From: Hymenobacter citatus
GTDB lineage: Bacteria > Bacteroidota > Bacteroidia > Cytophagales > Hymenobacteraceae
Direction: 5' to 3'
DNA: 64,000 nucleotides
NCBI RefSeq assembly: GCF_014333615.1
Contig: NZ_JACSCY010000003.1
Coordinates: 186,001-250,000 of the forward strand
Shown here: positions 15,233 to 25,150 of the stretch, one piece after another
Layout: every line of letters begins with the position of its first letter
How positions within the stretch are numbered: the first letter of the stretch is position 1
Made by a program: the position numbers and the translations under genes
Notes under the pieces: generated by a model
What the model was told of the DNA's origin: nothing
Databases searched by the model: none
The model's input: the letters and a program-made list of their open reading frames with translations, nothing else

Positions 15233-17767
15233 CTATTGCACCAACACGCGCCGTGTCACAGGCCAATTGGCATAGGCTACCCGCAGTATATAAACACCCG
15301 CTGTGAGGTGGCGCACCGGGATTTGCATTTGTGCTGTAGGTGTTGCGCTAACGAAAACTGATTTACCTGTAACGTCTACTAGCGAAATGGTCTGGGGCAT
15401 AGCGCCCATATCTAGTTGCAGGCGTAGTTGGTCTGTAACCGGATTGGGCCAAGCCTCCAGCAGCGCTACCGACTGCTTATCAGCCACCGGTAAAACCGCA
15501 TCATTGCTTAAGCGAACTATACCAGCGCGTGGCTGCCCGTCTACTTCGGTAAAAGCGCCACTAACTACGATACGACCATCCTGCTGTAACAGCATGCTAG
15601 TGACCCTAGAAGCATTTGAGGCAAAATCAGAAAAAACTTTTTCTAGGGCGCCGTCAGGTAGCAGCCGGTACAATGTGCCCCTACTCTGATTGCTTCTACC
15701 AAGATTATTCAGTGTGTTCACCAAAATCCGACCATCGGATTGCACGGCGAAGTCGTTCACGTAGTCGCCGGCTACATAGCCGTTTGGCGTAGCGTCGAAC
15801 GTTTTATCTACGCTACCATCCGGATTCAACCGAGCTAATTTGGCGCGCGCTACGTCTTTGTACGACATGAAATTGCCCCCTATCAATACCTTATTATCCG
15901 GTAGCACTGCTATTTGCCGGGCGTACGTGAAATTCAGGTCAGGGCCAGCCGATTGAAACGTTTCGTCGCGCGTGCCGTCGGCTTTTAATCGGATGATGGC
16001 GGTTGCTGGCGGATTGGTATTAACCGGGTCAAAAGCGCCCCCCACGTAGTGCCGGCCGTCGGGCAGCAGTGCAAGAGAGAGTACGGTGCCTCTCACTTGA
16101 TCTTTTGTATTGGCAAGATATTGCTCGTCTACCGCGCCAGTAGGTAGCAGCCGATAGATATCTCTCGTTTGATTGCCAAAGCCAATAGCCACACCGCCAA
16201 GCAACACGGAACCATCGGCTTCTACTGCGAGGGCCTGTACGGCCACTGAGCCAATTGTAACAGTACTAGCCGAAAGGTTCGATTTGAAAGACGGGTCCAT
16301 GCGTCCGTCCGAAGTGAGGTGGGCAACGTACGGTGCGGATTGATTATCTATCTCGGTGAAATCGCCAGCCACTACAATTTTCCCATTGGCCTGGGCTATT
16401 ACCTTATCAATCCGGCCGTTTATACGTGGTGTGTTGAATGAAACATCCAGCGTACCATCCAGGTGCAAACGCACTAGGTTGTGCACTAGCACCCCGTTGA
16501 CCTCTGTAAACGTCCCGGCTGCGATTAGCTTACCATCTGGCTGCTGTGCAAACCCCAAAATGGTCCCGGTCATCTGGATTTTCGGGTTGAAATCTGTAAT
16601 TATCTGCGCTTGGTCATTGAGTTTTAGTAGACTGGTTGTTGCCGTTTGGCCGTAGCGAGAAAAGTTTCCCGCTACTAGCAGCGTCCCGTTTGCGAGGACG
16701 TGCGTCTCCCTCACTGAAAAGTCGAATTGCTGTGGGATGAACGTATTGTCCAACTCTCCAGTGGAGAGAAAACGTGCGAGGTATTTCCTTTTATTACTCC
16801 CAACGGAAAAATCGAAATCGCCACTCAGTAAGATCCTACCCTTAGCGTCCACAGTTACCAGATCATAGTTATTGGTACGACCTGCCGAGAATACTGGCCG
16901 CGTGAAATCCGGATCTGGTTTACCCGTGGCGGTCAGGCGTACGATGCCGTCTCGTGTTGAAAATGTTCTGACCACGATGTAGTTCGTTCGGGGGTCTAGC
17001 GCCAACGCAGTGACACTAGGGCTTTCTCGAAAATTGTCTAAAGGCAAGGCGGCCTCAAAACTGGTATCTAGCGTACCGTTGCTGGTTAATCGAAAGAGAT
17101 TGGGTTGCGCTGGATTAGTGGCGTAGCGAAAATCACCGCCTACCACGAGTTTACCGTCAGGTTGCACCAGCAGAGCATTCACCGCTCCACCAGCCAAACC
17201 GCTTCCCAAAGCCGCAACAAATTGCTGGTCTACGCTGCCATTTGCGTTCAATCGAACCAAGCCGTTGGTCGCTGTACCATTAAAGCCAGTGAAGTTACCC
17301 CCCAGCACTATCTTGCTATCTGGCTGCACTTGCACCGCTGCGATGGAGCCCACTGCACCAGCTCCCACATCAAAGCCCTCTGCCAGCGTACCGTCAGCGT
17401 TGAGCTTTACAATACCATTGAAATTGCGGTTTCCTATCCGTATCAGGCCGTTCGCAACGGCTATAATCTGGCCATTCGGCAACAGCCGAATCTGGCTTAT
17501 AGCACTGCTGAGTCCGGCATTGAATGTTGGATCTGATGTGCCGTCCGCGTTCAGCCGCAACAAGCCCGCAACAGTCTGACCATTCACCCGGTTCATGTAC
17601 CCGGCTACCAGCAGTTTTCCGTCGGGCTGCTCTACGGTGCTAGCTACCACACCTGCTCGTAAAACGAAAACCGATGCAAACGTAGGATCTAATTCCTGTG
17701 ATACGGCAAGCGAAACACTACTTAGGATTGTTACGAAGCAGCAGATATAGCGTATGAGTGTCTTCAT
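15233..17767 (-). CDS. T9SS-sorted beta-propeller (delta-60 repeat) surface protein
   Basis: An 844-residue protein. It has a signal peptide (about 1-23) and then more than ten repeats of about 50-60 residues built around QPDGKLLVAG-x-F and LNADGT-x-D-x-x-F, the delta-60/DUF5122 propeller type. The C-terminal 75 residues form a T9SS type A sorting domain (EAWPNPVTDQLRLQL, a short loop, then GVYILRV and a basic end). It should be exported by Sec, carried over the outer membrane by T9SS and released or anchored at the surface. The repeats suggest a binding or scaffolding role; no catalytic site is visible. It is divergent from polA. Confidence 0.85.
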   Translation of the reverse strand: MKTLIRYICCFVTILSSVSLAVSQELDPTFASVFVLRAGVVASTVEQPDGKLLVAGYMNRVNGQTVAGLLRLNADGTSDPTFNAGLSSAISQIRLLPNGQIIAVANGLIRIGNRNFNGIVKLNADGTLAEGFDVGAGAVGSIAAVQVQPDSKIVLGGNFTGFNGTATNGLVRLNANGSVDQQFVAALGSGLAGGAVNALLVQPDGKLVVGGDFRYATNPAQPNLFRLTSNGTLDTSFEAALPLDNFRESPSVTALALDPRTNYIVVRTFSTRDGIVRLTATGKPDPDFTRPVFSAGRTNNYDLVTVDAKGRILLSGDFDFSVGSNKRKYLARFLSTGELDNTFIPQQFDFSVRETHVLANGTLLVAGNFSRYGQTATTSLLKLNDQAQIITDFNPKIQMTGTILGFAQQPDGKLIAAGTFTEVNGVLVHNLVRLHLDGTLDVSFNTPRINGRIDKVIAQANGKIVVAGDFTEIDNQSAPYVAHLTSDGRMDPSFKSNLSASTVTIGSVAVQALAVEADGSVLLGGVAIGFGNQTRDIYRLLPTGAVDEQYLANTKDQVRGTVLSLALLPDGRHYVGGAFDPVNTNPPATAIIRLKADGTRDETFQSAGPDLNFTYARQIAVLPDNKVLIGGNFMSYKDVARAKLARLNPDGSVDKTFDATPNGYVAGDYVNDFAVQSDGRILVNTLNNLGRSNQSRGTLYRLLPDGALEKVFSDFASNASRVTSMLLQQDGRIVVSGAFTEVDGQPRAGIVRLSNDAVLPVADKQSVALLEAWPNPVTDQLRLQLDMGAMPQTISLVDVTGKSVFVSATPTAQMQIPVRHLTAGVYILRVAYANWPVTRRVLVQ

Positions 17768-17854
17768 AGAATATGATAGAAAGTAGGCACCAAAACTACT
17801 GTTAATTCTGTCCTTCTTCTACCCGACTTTTTCCTACCGTACCTTCGCCCTACT

Positions 17855-20713
17855 ATGACCGATACCGCCGCCCCCGCCAAAAAGCTGTTCCTGCTCGACG
17901 CCTTCGCCCTGATTTACCGCGCCCACTTTGCGTTCAGCAAAAACCCGCGCGTGAACTCCAAAGGCCTGAATACAGGTGCTATCCTGGGCTTCACCAACAC
18001 GCTGGTGGAAGTGCTGCAAAAGGAAAAGCCTACCCACATTGGGGTAGCGTTTGATGCGGCCAAGAAAACCTTCCGGCACGAGCAGTTTGCCGACTATAAA
18101 GCCCAGCGCCAGGCCATGCCCGAGGATATTGGCCTGGCCATTCCTTATATCAAACAGATAATCAAAGCTTTCCACATCCCTATTTTGATGGTGGAAGGCT
18201 ACGAGGCCGACGACGTGATTGGCACCTTGTCGCAGCGCGCCGAGGCGCAGGGCTTTGGCGAGGTGTATATGATGACACCCGACAAAGACTACTGCCAGCT
18301 CGTAACGGAGTGCGTCAAAATTTACCGTCCCGCCTTCATGGGCAATGCCGCCGAAGTGCTCGATGTGGCCCACGTGCTCCAACGCTTCGAGATTGAGCGG
18401 GTAGAGCAGGTGATTGATATTCTGGGTTTGCAGGGCGATGCTTCTGACAACATTCCGGGTATTCCGGGCATCGGCGAGAAAACTGCGAAGAAATTAGTTC
18501 AGGAGTTCGGCTCAGTGGAAAACCTGATTGCCAATGTGGATAAGCTCAAAGGCAAGCAGCAGGAAAACGTCCGCAACTTCGCCGAGCAGGGCTTGATGAG
18601 TAAGGAGCTGGCTACCATTCACGTAAACGTTCCCATCGAGTTTGAGGCCGACAAGTTGGTGCTGGACAAGCCCGATGAAGATGAACTACGCCGCCTGTTT
18701 GATGAGTTGGAGTTCCGGCAGTTGGCAGCGCGGGTACTCAGTGGTCCGGCCGCGCCTACCTCCACGCCCCCGCCCAGCCGCGGTGCCCGCCGCCCAGCGG
18801 TGCCGGCTGCCCAGCAGTCGTTGTTTGACGGGCCGGGTATCACGGCCAGCAGCGCCGAGCTGGCCGAGTTGGAGCCCAGCGGCCCGCGCCGCACCCTGGC
18901 CGATGTGCCCCACCACTACCACCTCATCGACACGCCCGAGGCGCGCAAGTCGCTGCTCAAGCACTTGCTGAAGCAGAAGGAAGTCAGCTTCGACACCGAA
19001 ACCACCGGCCTCGATACCATGACGGCACGGCTAGTAGGACTGTCGTTTTGCTGGCTGCCCGGCGAGGCCTACTACGTGCCCGTGCCCCACGCCGATGCTG
19101 CGGCCGCACAGGCGTTGGTAGACGAGTTTTGCCCATTTTTCGAGGCCGAACATATCCTGAAAATCGGCCAGAACATCAAGTACGACCTCACCATCCTCAA
19201 ACACTACGGCGTCGAGATTCGCGGAGAGCTGTTTGATACCATGCTGGCTCACTACCTGCTGGAGCCCGACATGCGCCACAACATGGATGTGCTGGCCGAA
19301 ACCTACCTGCACTACACGCCGGTCAGCATTACCGAACTCATCGGCCCCAAAGGCAAGAACCAGAAAACCATGGCCGACCTGCCGCCCGCCGAGGTGTCAG
19401 ACTACGCCTGCGAAGATGCCGACGTGACCTTACAGCTCAAGCACGTGTTCGAGCCCAAGCTGAAAGCCCTTAACCAACTCGACCTGCTGAATGAGGTAGA
19501 AAACCCGCTGGTGCCGGTGCTAGCCGCTATTGAGTACGAGGGTGTAAAGATTGACTCCGTGGCGATGGGCGAGTATTCGGCCGAGCTGCAAGGTTACATT
19601 ACGGAGCTAGAGCAGCAGATTTTTGCGGCCGCTGGCGAAGAATTCAATATTGGCTCACCCAAGCAGTTAGGCGAGGTCCTGTTTGACCGCATGGGCCTGG
19701 GCGGCAACAAAATTAAGAAAACCAAAACCGGCCAGTACGCCACCGGCGAGGAAGTGCTAAGCCAATTGGCTTCGGATGCCCCCATTGCCGGCCTTATTCT
19801 GGAGCACCGCCAGCTCACTAAGCTGCGCTCTACCTACGTGGAGGCCCTACCCCAGCTGGTGTGTGAGTTGGATGGGCGCGTGCACACGTCCTTCAACCAG
19901 GCCGTGACGGCCACCGGCCGCCTCAGCAGCACCAACCCCAACCTGCAAAACATTCCCATTCGCACCGAGAAGGGTAGGGAAATCCGCAAGGCCTTTGTGC
20001 CCCGCGACGCCGACCACGTGCTGCTCGCCGCCGACTACTCGCAGATCGAGCTGCGCATCATGGCTGATTTTTCGGGTGATGCTACCATGATTGAGGCCTT
20101 CCGCCTGGGGCAGGACATCCACGCTAGCACGGCCAGCAAGGTGTTTGGGGTAGAGCTGAACGAGGTAGACGGCGAAATGCGGCGTAAGGCCAAAACCGTC
20201 AATTTCGGCATCATCTACGGCATTTCAGCCTTTGGGCTGGCCCAGCGCTTGGGCATTTCGCGCAAGGAGGCTACCGATATTATTGATGCTTACTTCCAGG
20301 AGTTTTCGGCCGTGAAGCAGTTCATGGACGACAGTATCAACAAAGCCCGCGAGCTGGAATACGCCGAAACACTCCTCGGCCGTCGCCGCTACCTGCGCGA
20401 CATCAATTCCCGTAATGCGACTTTGCGTGGCTACACCGAGCGCAATGCTATCAACGCTCCTATCCAAGGCACCGCGGCCGACATTATCAAGAAAGCCATG
20501 ATTGACATTCATCACTGGCTAGTGGACCAGAAGCTCGGCACGCGCATGATTCTGCAAGTGCACGATGAACTGGTTTTTGATGTACCAAAGGAGGAATTGG
20601 CAGTGGTAACGCCAAAAATTAAAGAGCTAATGGCCAATGCCTTGCTCTTACCCCACGGTGTGCCCCTAGAGGTAGAAGCCGGCACGGGTAGCAACTGGTT
20701 GCAGGCACACTAG
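17855..20713 (+). CDS. polA: DNA polymerase I
   Basis: A 952-residue protein with all three classic domains. The 5'-3' exonuclease/flap domain is at about 1-300 (LLDAFALIYRAHFAF; YEADDVIGTL; GDASDNIPGIPGIGEKTA). The 3'-5' proofreading domain is at about 350-540, with intact SFDTETTGLD and a late YACEDADVTLQL, so proofreading should be active. The polymerase domain is at about 570-952, with DYSQIELR (about 725), RRKAKTVNFGIIYG (about 775) and QVHDELVFDVP (about 901). A Pro/Ala-rich linker at about 300-330 is longer than in E. coli (928 residues). It fills gaps and removes primers in replication and repair. The gene is monocistronic. Confidence 0.97.
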   Translation: MTDTAAPAKKLFLLDAFALIYRAHFAFSKNPRVNSKGLNTGAILGFTNTLVEVLQKEKPTHIGVAFDAAKKTFRHEQFADYKAQRQAMPEDIGLAIPYIKQIIKAFHIPILMVEGYEADDVIGTLSQRAEAQGFGEVYMMTPDKDYCQLVTECVKIYRPAFMGNAAEVLDVAHVLQRFEIERVEQVIDILGLQGDASDNIPGIPGIGEKTAKKLVQEFGSVENLIANVDKLKGKQQENVRNFAEQGLMSKELATIHVNVPIEFEADKLVLDKPDEDELRRLFDELEFRQLAARVLSGPAAPTSTPPPSRGARRPAVPAAQQSLFDGPGITASSAELAELEPSGPRRTLADVPHHYHLIDTPEARKSLLKHLLKQKEVSFDTETTGLDTMTARLVGLSFCWLPGEAYYVPVPHADAAAAQALVDEFCPFFEAEHILKIGQNIKYDLTILKHYGVEIRGELFDTMLAHYLLEPDMRHNMDVLAETYLHYTPVSITELIGPKGKNQKTMADLPPAEVSDYACEDADVTLQLKHVFEPKLKALNQLDLLNEVENPLVPVLAAIEYEGVKIDSVAMGEYSAELQGYITELEQQIFAAAGEEFNIGSPKQLGEVLFDRMGLGGNKIKKTKTGQYATGEEVLSQLASDAPIAGLILEHRQLTKLRSTYVEALPQLVCELDGRVHTSFNQAVTATGRLSSTNPNLQNIPIRTEKGREIRKAFVPRDADHVLLAADYSQIELRIMADFSGDATMIEAFRLGQDIHASTASKVFGVELNEVDGEMRRKAKTVNFGIIYGISAFGLAQRLGISRKEATDIIDAYFQEFSAVKQFMDDSINKARELEYAETLLGRRRYLRDINSRNATLRGYTERNAINAPIQGTAADIIKKAMIDIHHWLVDQKLGTRMILQVHDELVFDVPKEELAVVTPKIKELMANALLLPHGVPLEVEAGTGSNWLQAH

Positions 20714-21016
20714 AGACTAAAGTAGTGCGTATGATATCGGCTTCCGTAATCGTTTGCGGAAGCCGAAATAATGCCATGTATTGGGGAAATACCATCTGAA
20801 TTTCGCAAAAATTTTATATTTCTTTGCGAAATTGAATAATATTGTTGTTTTTTGTAAATATTTCCCCCCTATAAGGTAGGGCCAGAAGCTGTTCATATTC
20901 CTCTTTTCTACCTTTGGTGGTGTTTCAGTGACGACTAGCCAGCTACACTGCTGCTAGTTCGGTGGTAGAATCTCCCAATATAGCACTCCTCATTTCCCAA
21001 TACGGTCATCGAAAGC
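20714..21016. other. AT-rich intergenic region before the exopolysaccharide locus
   Basis: 303 bases without a gene. The composition turns AT-rich from about 20790 and stays so through the two export genes. Runs such as ATTGTTGTTTTTTGTAAATA are visible. Apart from the promoter-like box at 20909-20917 nothing definite is seen; the roughly 90-base leader after it could carry regulation. Confidence 0.6.
20909..20917 (+). promoter_or_regulatory. candidate -7 box for the exopolysaccharide operon
   Basis: TACCTTTGG fits the Bacteroidota -7 consensus TAnnTTTG exactly. No TTG lies at the proper -33 distance, so the match is partial. It is 100 bases before the ATG of the export lipoprotein. Confidence 0.4.
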
Positions 21017-21817
21017 ATGGTTATCTCACTACCTAAACACAGCTTGTATCTACGCATACTATCCTTTCTGGCTGCACTGGTTGCTATCAGCAGTTGCTCT
21101 GCTGACCGCAACTTGGTGTACTTCAGCAACCTGAAAAACTCTGATGAATTTAAAGTACCTGTAACGAGTGTTGTATCGCCTAAGATTCAGCCAGATGATC
21201 TGCTATCCATAACCGTTAGCAGTCTAAATCCAGAGTCGAATGTCTTGTTTAACAATGGCATTATTCCCTCCGCCAGCAATAATCTCCCTGCTACACCAAC
21301 CCGCACAGACAATGGTTACCTGGTGGATGCCAATAACAATATCAATTTTCCTGTATTAGGCTTAATCAAGCTTGGTGGTCTTACAAAAGAAGAGGCTACC
21401 GCGAAATTAACGGATGCTATTCGAGTGCATGTCAAAAACCCTATCGTCAATATTCGCTTCCTTAATTTCAAAATTACAGTTATCGGAGAAGTTACGCGCC
21501 CAGCTAGCTTCACTATTCCAACGGAGCGAATTAATATTTTGGAAGCACTAGGCTTAGCCGGAGACATGACGGCTTACGGAAAGCGAGAAAATGTTCTAAT
21601 TATTCGCGAAAAAGATGGTCTTCGTACTACCACACGTGTAAATCTGAATGATAAAAATATTTTAAGCTCACCTTATTTTTATTTGCAGCAAAACGATATT
21701 GTGTATGTAGAGCCAGATAAAGCAAAAGCCTTACAAGTAAGCTCAAGAACCTATTATTTACCTATTGTATTAACTGCTATTTCCGTTTTAAGCATTCTGT
21801 TCACTGCATTTAAATAA
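21017..21817 (+). CDS. polysaccharide export lipoprotein, Wza-like
   Basis: A 266-residue protein. The lipobox AISSC places Cys at 27. A Poly_export domain follows at about 52-150 (KIQPDDLLSITVSSLNPES; NINFPVLGLIKLGGLTKEEA). One SLBB-type segment is at about 152-230 (ITVIGEVTRPASFTIPTERINILEALGLAG). A hydrophobic C-terminal helix at 245-264 matches the short outer-membrane or anchor helix seen in Bacteroidota members. It should form the outer-membrane ring through which the polymer leaves. It is shorter than E. coli Wza (about 380) but usual for this phylum. The kinase gene follows after 11 bases, so the two are co-transcribed. Confidence 0.92.
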   Translation: MVISLPKHSLYLRILSFLAALVAISSCSADRNLVYFSNLKNSDEFKVPVTSVVSPKIQPDDLLSITVSSLNPESNVLFNNGIIPSASNNLPATPTRTDNGYLVDANNNINFPVLGLIKLGGLTKEEATAKLTDAIRVHVKNPIVNIRFLNFKITVIGEVTRPASFTIPTERINILEALGLAGDMTAYGKRENVLIIREKDGLRTTTRVNLNDKNILSSPYFYLQQNDIVYVEPDKAKALQVSSRTYYLPIVLTAISVLSILFTAFK

Positions 21818-21828
21818 TCTTTACTTCG

Positions 21829-24174
21829 ATGAATAACAAAGAGCTATTTCCACTGCAGGTTGAGCAACCAGAGGCAAAAAGCCTTAAAAATATCCTATCC
21901 TATTATTTACGGTATTGGTATCTTTTTGCATTTGGTATCTTACTGGCCTTAGGCATTGCCTTTGCCTACCTGCAATACTATGCAGTTCCCCGTTATCAGA
22001 TAACGAGTACTGTATTAGTGAAAGATGATGATGGTGGTGGAACTGCTATGTCTGGTGGAGCTATTGATCTTAACGTTTTCAGATCTTCCAAAAACCTGAA
22101 CAACGAGATAGAAATCCTCAAGTCTGCTGGTCTTATGCACCGCGTGGTAAGAGAGCTGGATCTAGGCACGACTTATTACGTAGAGGGCAGATTCCGCAAC
22201 GAAGAATTGTATAACAGCGGTAATCCTATTCGCACCATTGTTAGCAAACTAGATACTAACATTGTTAATAAAGACATCTATTTAGTTGCCAAGTCAACTA
22301 TTGAATTTCAGCTATTTGATAACAACGACGAGAAAGGTATTACATACCGTTTTGGCCAACTTATCCATAAACCTTATGGATCTTTTACAATTGTTGCCAA
22401 TAATAACGCGCTATTAAAAGAATACTTAAATCAGAAAATTATCATCGGGCTGCATGACACCCGTGATATAGCTGAAAATTTCAGCGGTGGGCTGACAGTA
22501 TCTCCTATAAAAGAAGATGCGACCGTATTGCGTATCGGTATTACAGATGCTATTCCCTCACGCGGAATTGACATCGTGAATAAGCTCGTTCAGGTATACA
22601 ACAAAGAGGCATTGGAAGACCGCAACGTAATGGCAACCAATACCATTACCTTCCTAGACGACCGATTGAAGTATATAACCGGAGAATTATCGGATGTAGA
22701 AAAAAGCGTTGCGCAGTATAAGAGCTCTAATGAGCTAACTGACGTTACAACACAAGCTTCTAACTATGTAGAGCAGGCCACTGACTATAACAAGCGCTTG
22801 TCTGATTGGGCTATTCAAATTGACATTCTGGAGTCTATTGAAAACTATTTAAATCAAAATAAAGGACAGTACAAAATGGTGCCTAGCACGCTGGGCATCC
22901 AGGATGAGACGTTATTAGGGCTGATTAATAAATTCAATGAGCTACAACTAGAGCGGGAGCGAATGCTGCGTACTACAGAGGTAGGCAATCCGCTGGTTCA
23001 GAATTTCAATGAGCAGCTCAGTAATCTGCGCGCTAATATTCTCGAGAATTTAGGGAATATCAAGAAAAGTCTTGTTATCACTAGCAACAGTTTAAAAGCT
23101 AGCTCCGGGCAGTTTAAATCCAGAATTCAACGTGTTCCTCGGGTAGAGCGCGAGTTACAGGAAATTAACCGTCAACAGGAAACCAAGCAAAAGCTTTATT
23201 TATTTTTGCTTCAAAGAAGAGAAGAAGCTGCTATATCGCTAGCTTCTACAGTTTCTAATTCCAGAATAATTGATACGGCTACCAGTACCAATTATCCAAT
23301 TAGCCCCAGCAAGCAAATTATTTATCTAACGGCTTTGCTGTTGGGTGCTCTTGTGCCTTTCGGTATCCTCTACACTAAAGATTTGCTGAACGACAAAATC
23401 CGTACGCAACAGGACGTGGAGCGTTTGACTACTACACCTATTTTAGGGGAATTAGCACATAACTCGTCTGGTACTCTTGTCGTCACAAGAGAAAATAAAT
23501 CTACTTTAGCCGAGATGTTCCGGTTAATACGCTCTAACCTTAGCTTCGCAGCTGGCAACGCGGAAAACGGAAAAGTTATACTAGTGACATCCAGCATGAG
23601 TGGCGAAGGCAAAACCTTCTTTGCTATTAACCTAGGTGCATCCCTGGTGCTAGCTGGAAAGCGTACGCTGCTGATAGAATTAGACTTGCGCAACCCTAGC
23701 TTGCTATATGAATTGGGCGAAAAAGTTACGACTGGCTTAACAGACTACATTAATTCCAACGAGGTAAGCATTAAAGATATTATTCAGCCAATAGAGAGCA
23801 TTCCTCACCTGGATATAATAGGTGCTGGCACTAGCCTGGCCAATAATCCGGCTGAATTAATGATGTCTGACAAGCTCCAGTATCTTATTAGCGAGCTAAA
23901 AGACATGTATGATCATATTATTATTGATACTGCCCCTATCGGTCGGGTTTCGGATGCATTCAGTCTTCGTACGTTAATTAATCAGACAATTTATTTGGTA
24001 CGCTATAATTACACCGATAAACGACAGATAAATATTATATCTAATATTTTCAGCAATCATTTACTACCTAATCCTATGATTGTATTGAATGATGCTAAAA
24101 AAGCGAATGAATACGGGTACGGACATGGCTATGGATACGAGGTTAAGAAGAAAAGGACTCTACTCACCAAGTAG
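21829..24174 (+). CDS. Wzc-like chain-length regulator and BY-type tyrosine kinase
   Basis: A 781-residue protein. The Wzz-type N-terminal region has membrane helix 1 at about 31-52, a long periplasmic coiled-coil portion, and membrane helix 2 at about 488-507. The cytoplasmic kinase follows: Walker A SSMSGEGKT at about 589-597, Walker A' LLIELDLRNPS at about 615, and Walker B HIIIDTAP at about 695. The C-terminal tail holds a cluster of tyrosines (YGYGHGYGYE) for autophosphorylation. It controls polymer length and export together with the Wza-like protein. The single-polypeptide form is typical of Gram-negative bacteria. Its DNA is clearly more AT-rich than the glycosyltransferases downstream. 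Confidence 0.94.
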   Translation: MNNKELFPLQVEQPEAKSLKNILSYYLRYWYLFAFGILLALGIAFAYLQYYAVPRYQITSTVLVKDDDGGGTAMSGGAIDLNVFRSSKNLNNEIEILKSAGLMHRVVRELDLGTTYYVEGRFRNEELYNSGNPIRTIVSKLDTNIVNKDIYLVAKSTIEFQLFDNNDEKGITYRFGQLIHKPYGSFTIVANNNALLKEYLNQKIIIGLHDTRDIAENFSGGLTVSPIKEDATVLRIGITDAIPSRGIDIVNKLVQVYNKEALEDRNVMATNTITFLDDRLKYITGELSDVEKSVAQYKSSNELTDVTTQASNYVEQATDYNKRLSDWAIQIDILESIENYLNQNKGQYKMVPSTLGIQDETLLGLINKFNELQLERERMLRTTEVGNPLVQNFNEQLSNLRANILENLGNIKKSLVITSNSLKASSGQFKSRIQRVPRVERELQEINRQQETKQKLYLFLLQRREEAAISLASTVSNSRIIDTATSTNYPISPSKQIIYLTALLLGALVPFGILYTKDLLNDKIRTQQDVERLTTTPILGELAHNSSGTLVVTRENKSTLAEMFRLIRSNLSFAAGNAENGKVILVTSSMSGEGKTFFAINLGASLVLAGKRTLLIELDLRNPSLLYELGEKVTTGLTDYINSNEVSIKDIIQPIESIPHLDIIGAGTSLANNPAELMMSDKLQYLISELKDMYDHIIIDTAPIGRVSDAFSLRTLINQTIYLVRYNYTDKRQINIISNIFSNHLLPNPMIVLNDAKKANEYGYGHGYGYEVKKKRTLLTK

Positions 24175-24206
24175 CGTTTCACATACTTACATCCATACTT
24201 CTCAGC

Positions 24207-25127
24207 ATGGTACGCATTACCATTGTTATTCCTACTTACAAAAGACCAAAGTTTCTGGCGGAGGCTGTTACTTCCTGCCTACAGCAAACCTACCCTCCTT
24301 ATGCTATACTGATTGGGGACGACTCGCCTGATACGATAACGCAGGATGTAGTCACTGCCTTACAGGCTACTACTACCATTCCCATTCAGTATATCCACCA
24401 CCAGCCCCCGTTGCGCCAGGCAGGCAATGTGAATGCTTTGATGCAGCGCGTGCAGAGCGAAAAGCTCATGCTGTTGCATGATGATGACGCGTTGCTTCCC
24501 ACAGCGCTTGGAACGCTAGCGGCGGAGTTTGAACGCGACCCAACCATTGAAGTAGCGTATGGGCAGCAGTATATTATTACGGATGATGGGGAAATTTCCT
24601 ACCCCCGCTCTGTATTATTTAATGAGGCCTTCTACCGCACGACTCCTTATGCTGGCTCTACCCTCACCTCTTTGGAAGCGGGCATGGTGCAGCAGTTTCC
24701 TAATAACGCGTATGTGATGAACACTGCGCTAGCCCAACGGGTAGGATACCGGGAGGTAGGGGATGTATGTGATTTTGATTTTGGATTTCGGGTTGGGCAA
24801 ACCGGAGCAAAAATCCACTTTGTGCCGACCTATACTGCCAAATACCGCATCTCGAACTCCGCAGTTTCCACTGGGAAACAGAATGATGCTGGTTTGGCCT
24901 CTTACTTAATGGTGAAGGAAGTTCCGGTTCCGGCGCAATCGGCGCTTCTGAAAAAGAAGTGGTTGAAGAGCAGAGCCGCAGTGGCTGTGGGGCAAGCAAT
25001 TGCCAACAAGCGTTTCAAAACGGCTATTCGCATTTACTTCAGCGAAGACCATTTGAGCAAGATTCCTACCCCGGGTGGCATCAAAAGGCTGCTAAATATT
25101 CTTTTGCTTGGGCATCTGCCCATCTAA
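24207..25127 (+). CDS. glycosyltransferase family 2
   Basis: A 306-residue protein. The GT-A fold starts at the N-terminus with ITIVIPTYKRPKFLAEAV (residues 3-20) and an IGDDSPD nucleotide-binding acidic motif. The metal-binding DxD region reads LLHDDDALL at about 92-100. No membrane helix is present. It transfers a sugar from an NDP donor to the growing lipid-linked repeat unit; donor and acceptor cannot be read. It is the first of seven glycosyltransferases in the locus, 32 bases after the kinase stop. Confidence 0.9.
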   Translation: MVRITIVIPTYKRPKFLAEAVTSCLQQTYPPYAILIGDDSPDTITQDVVTALQATTTIPIQYIHHQPPLRQAGNVNALMQRVQSEKLMLLHDDDALLPTALGTLAAEFERDPTIEVAYGQQYIITDDGEISYPRSVLFNEAFYRTTPYAGSTLTSLEAGMVQQFPNNAYVMNTALAQRVGYREVGDVCDFDFGFRVGQTGAKIHFVPTYTAKYRISNSAVSTGKQNDAGLASYLMVKEVPVPAQSALLKKKWLKSRAAVAVGQAIANKRFKTAIRIYFSEDHLSKIPTPGGIKRLLNILLLGHLPI

Positions 25128-25150
25128 ATTTCGGCTTTCCCGCCTACCGC

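Noticed and set aside
17834..18382. 182-codon minus-strand frame over the start of polA
   Set aside because: It lies opposite a clear polA coding region; its translation is a shadow with no domain pattern.
24959..25150. upstream in-frame extension of the flippase gene
   Set aside because: It overlaps the end of the preceding glycosyltransferase in another frame and is not hydrophobic; the ATG at 25151 starts the real protein.
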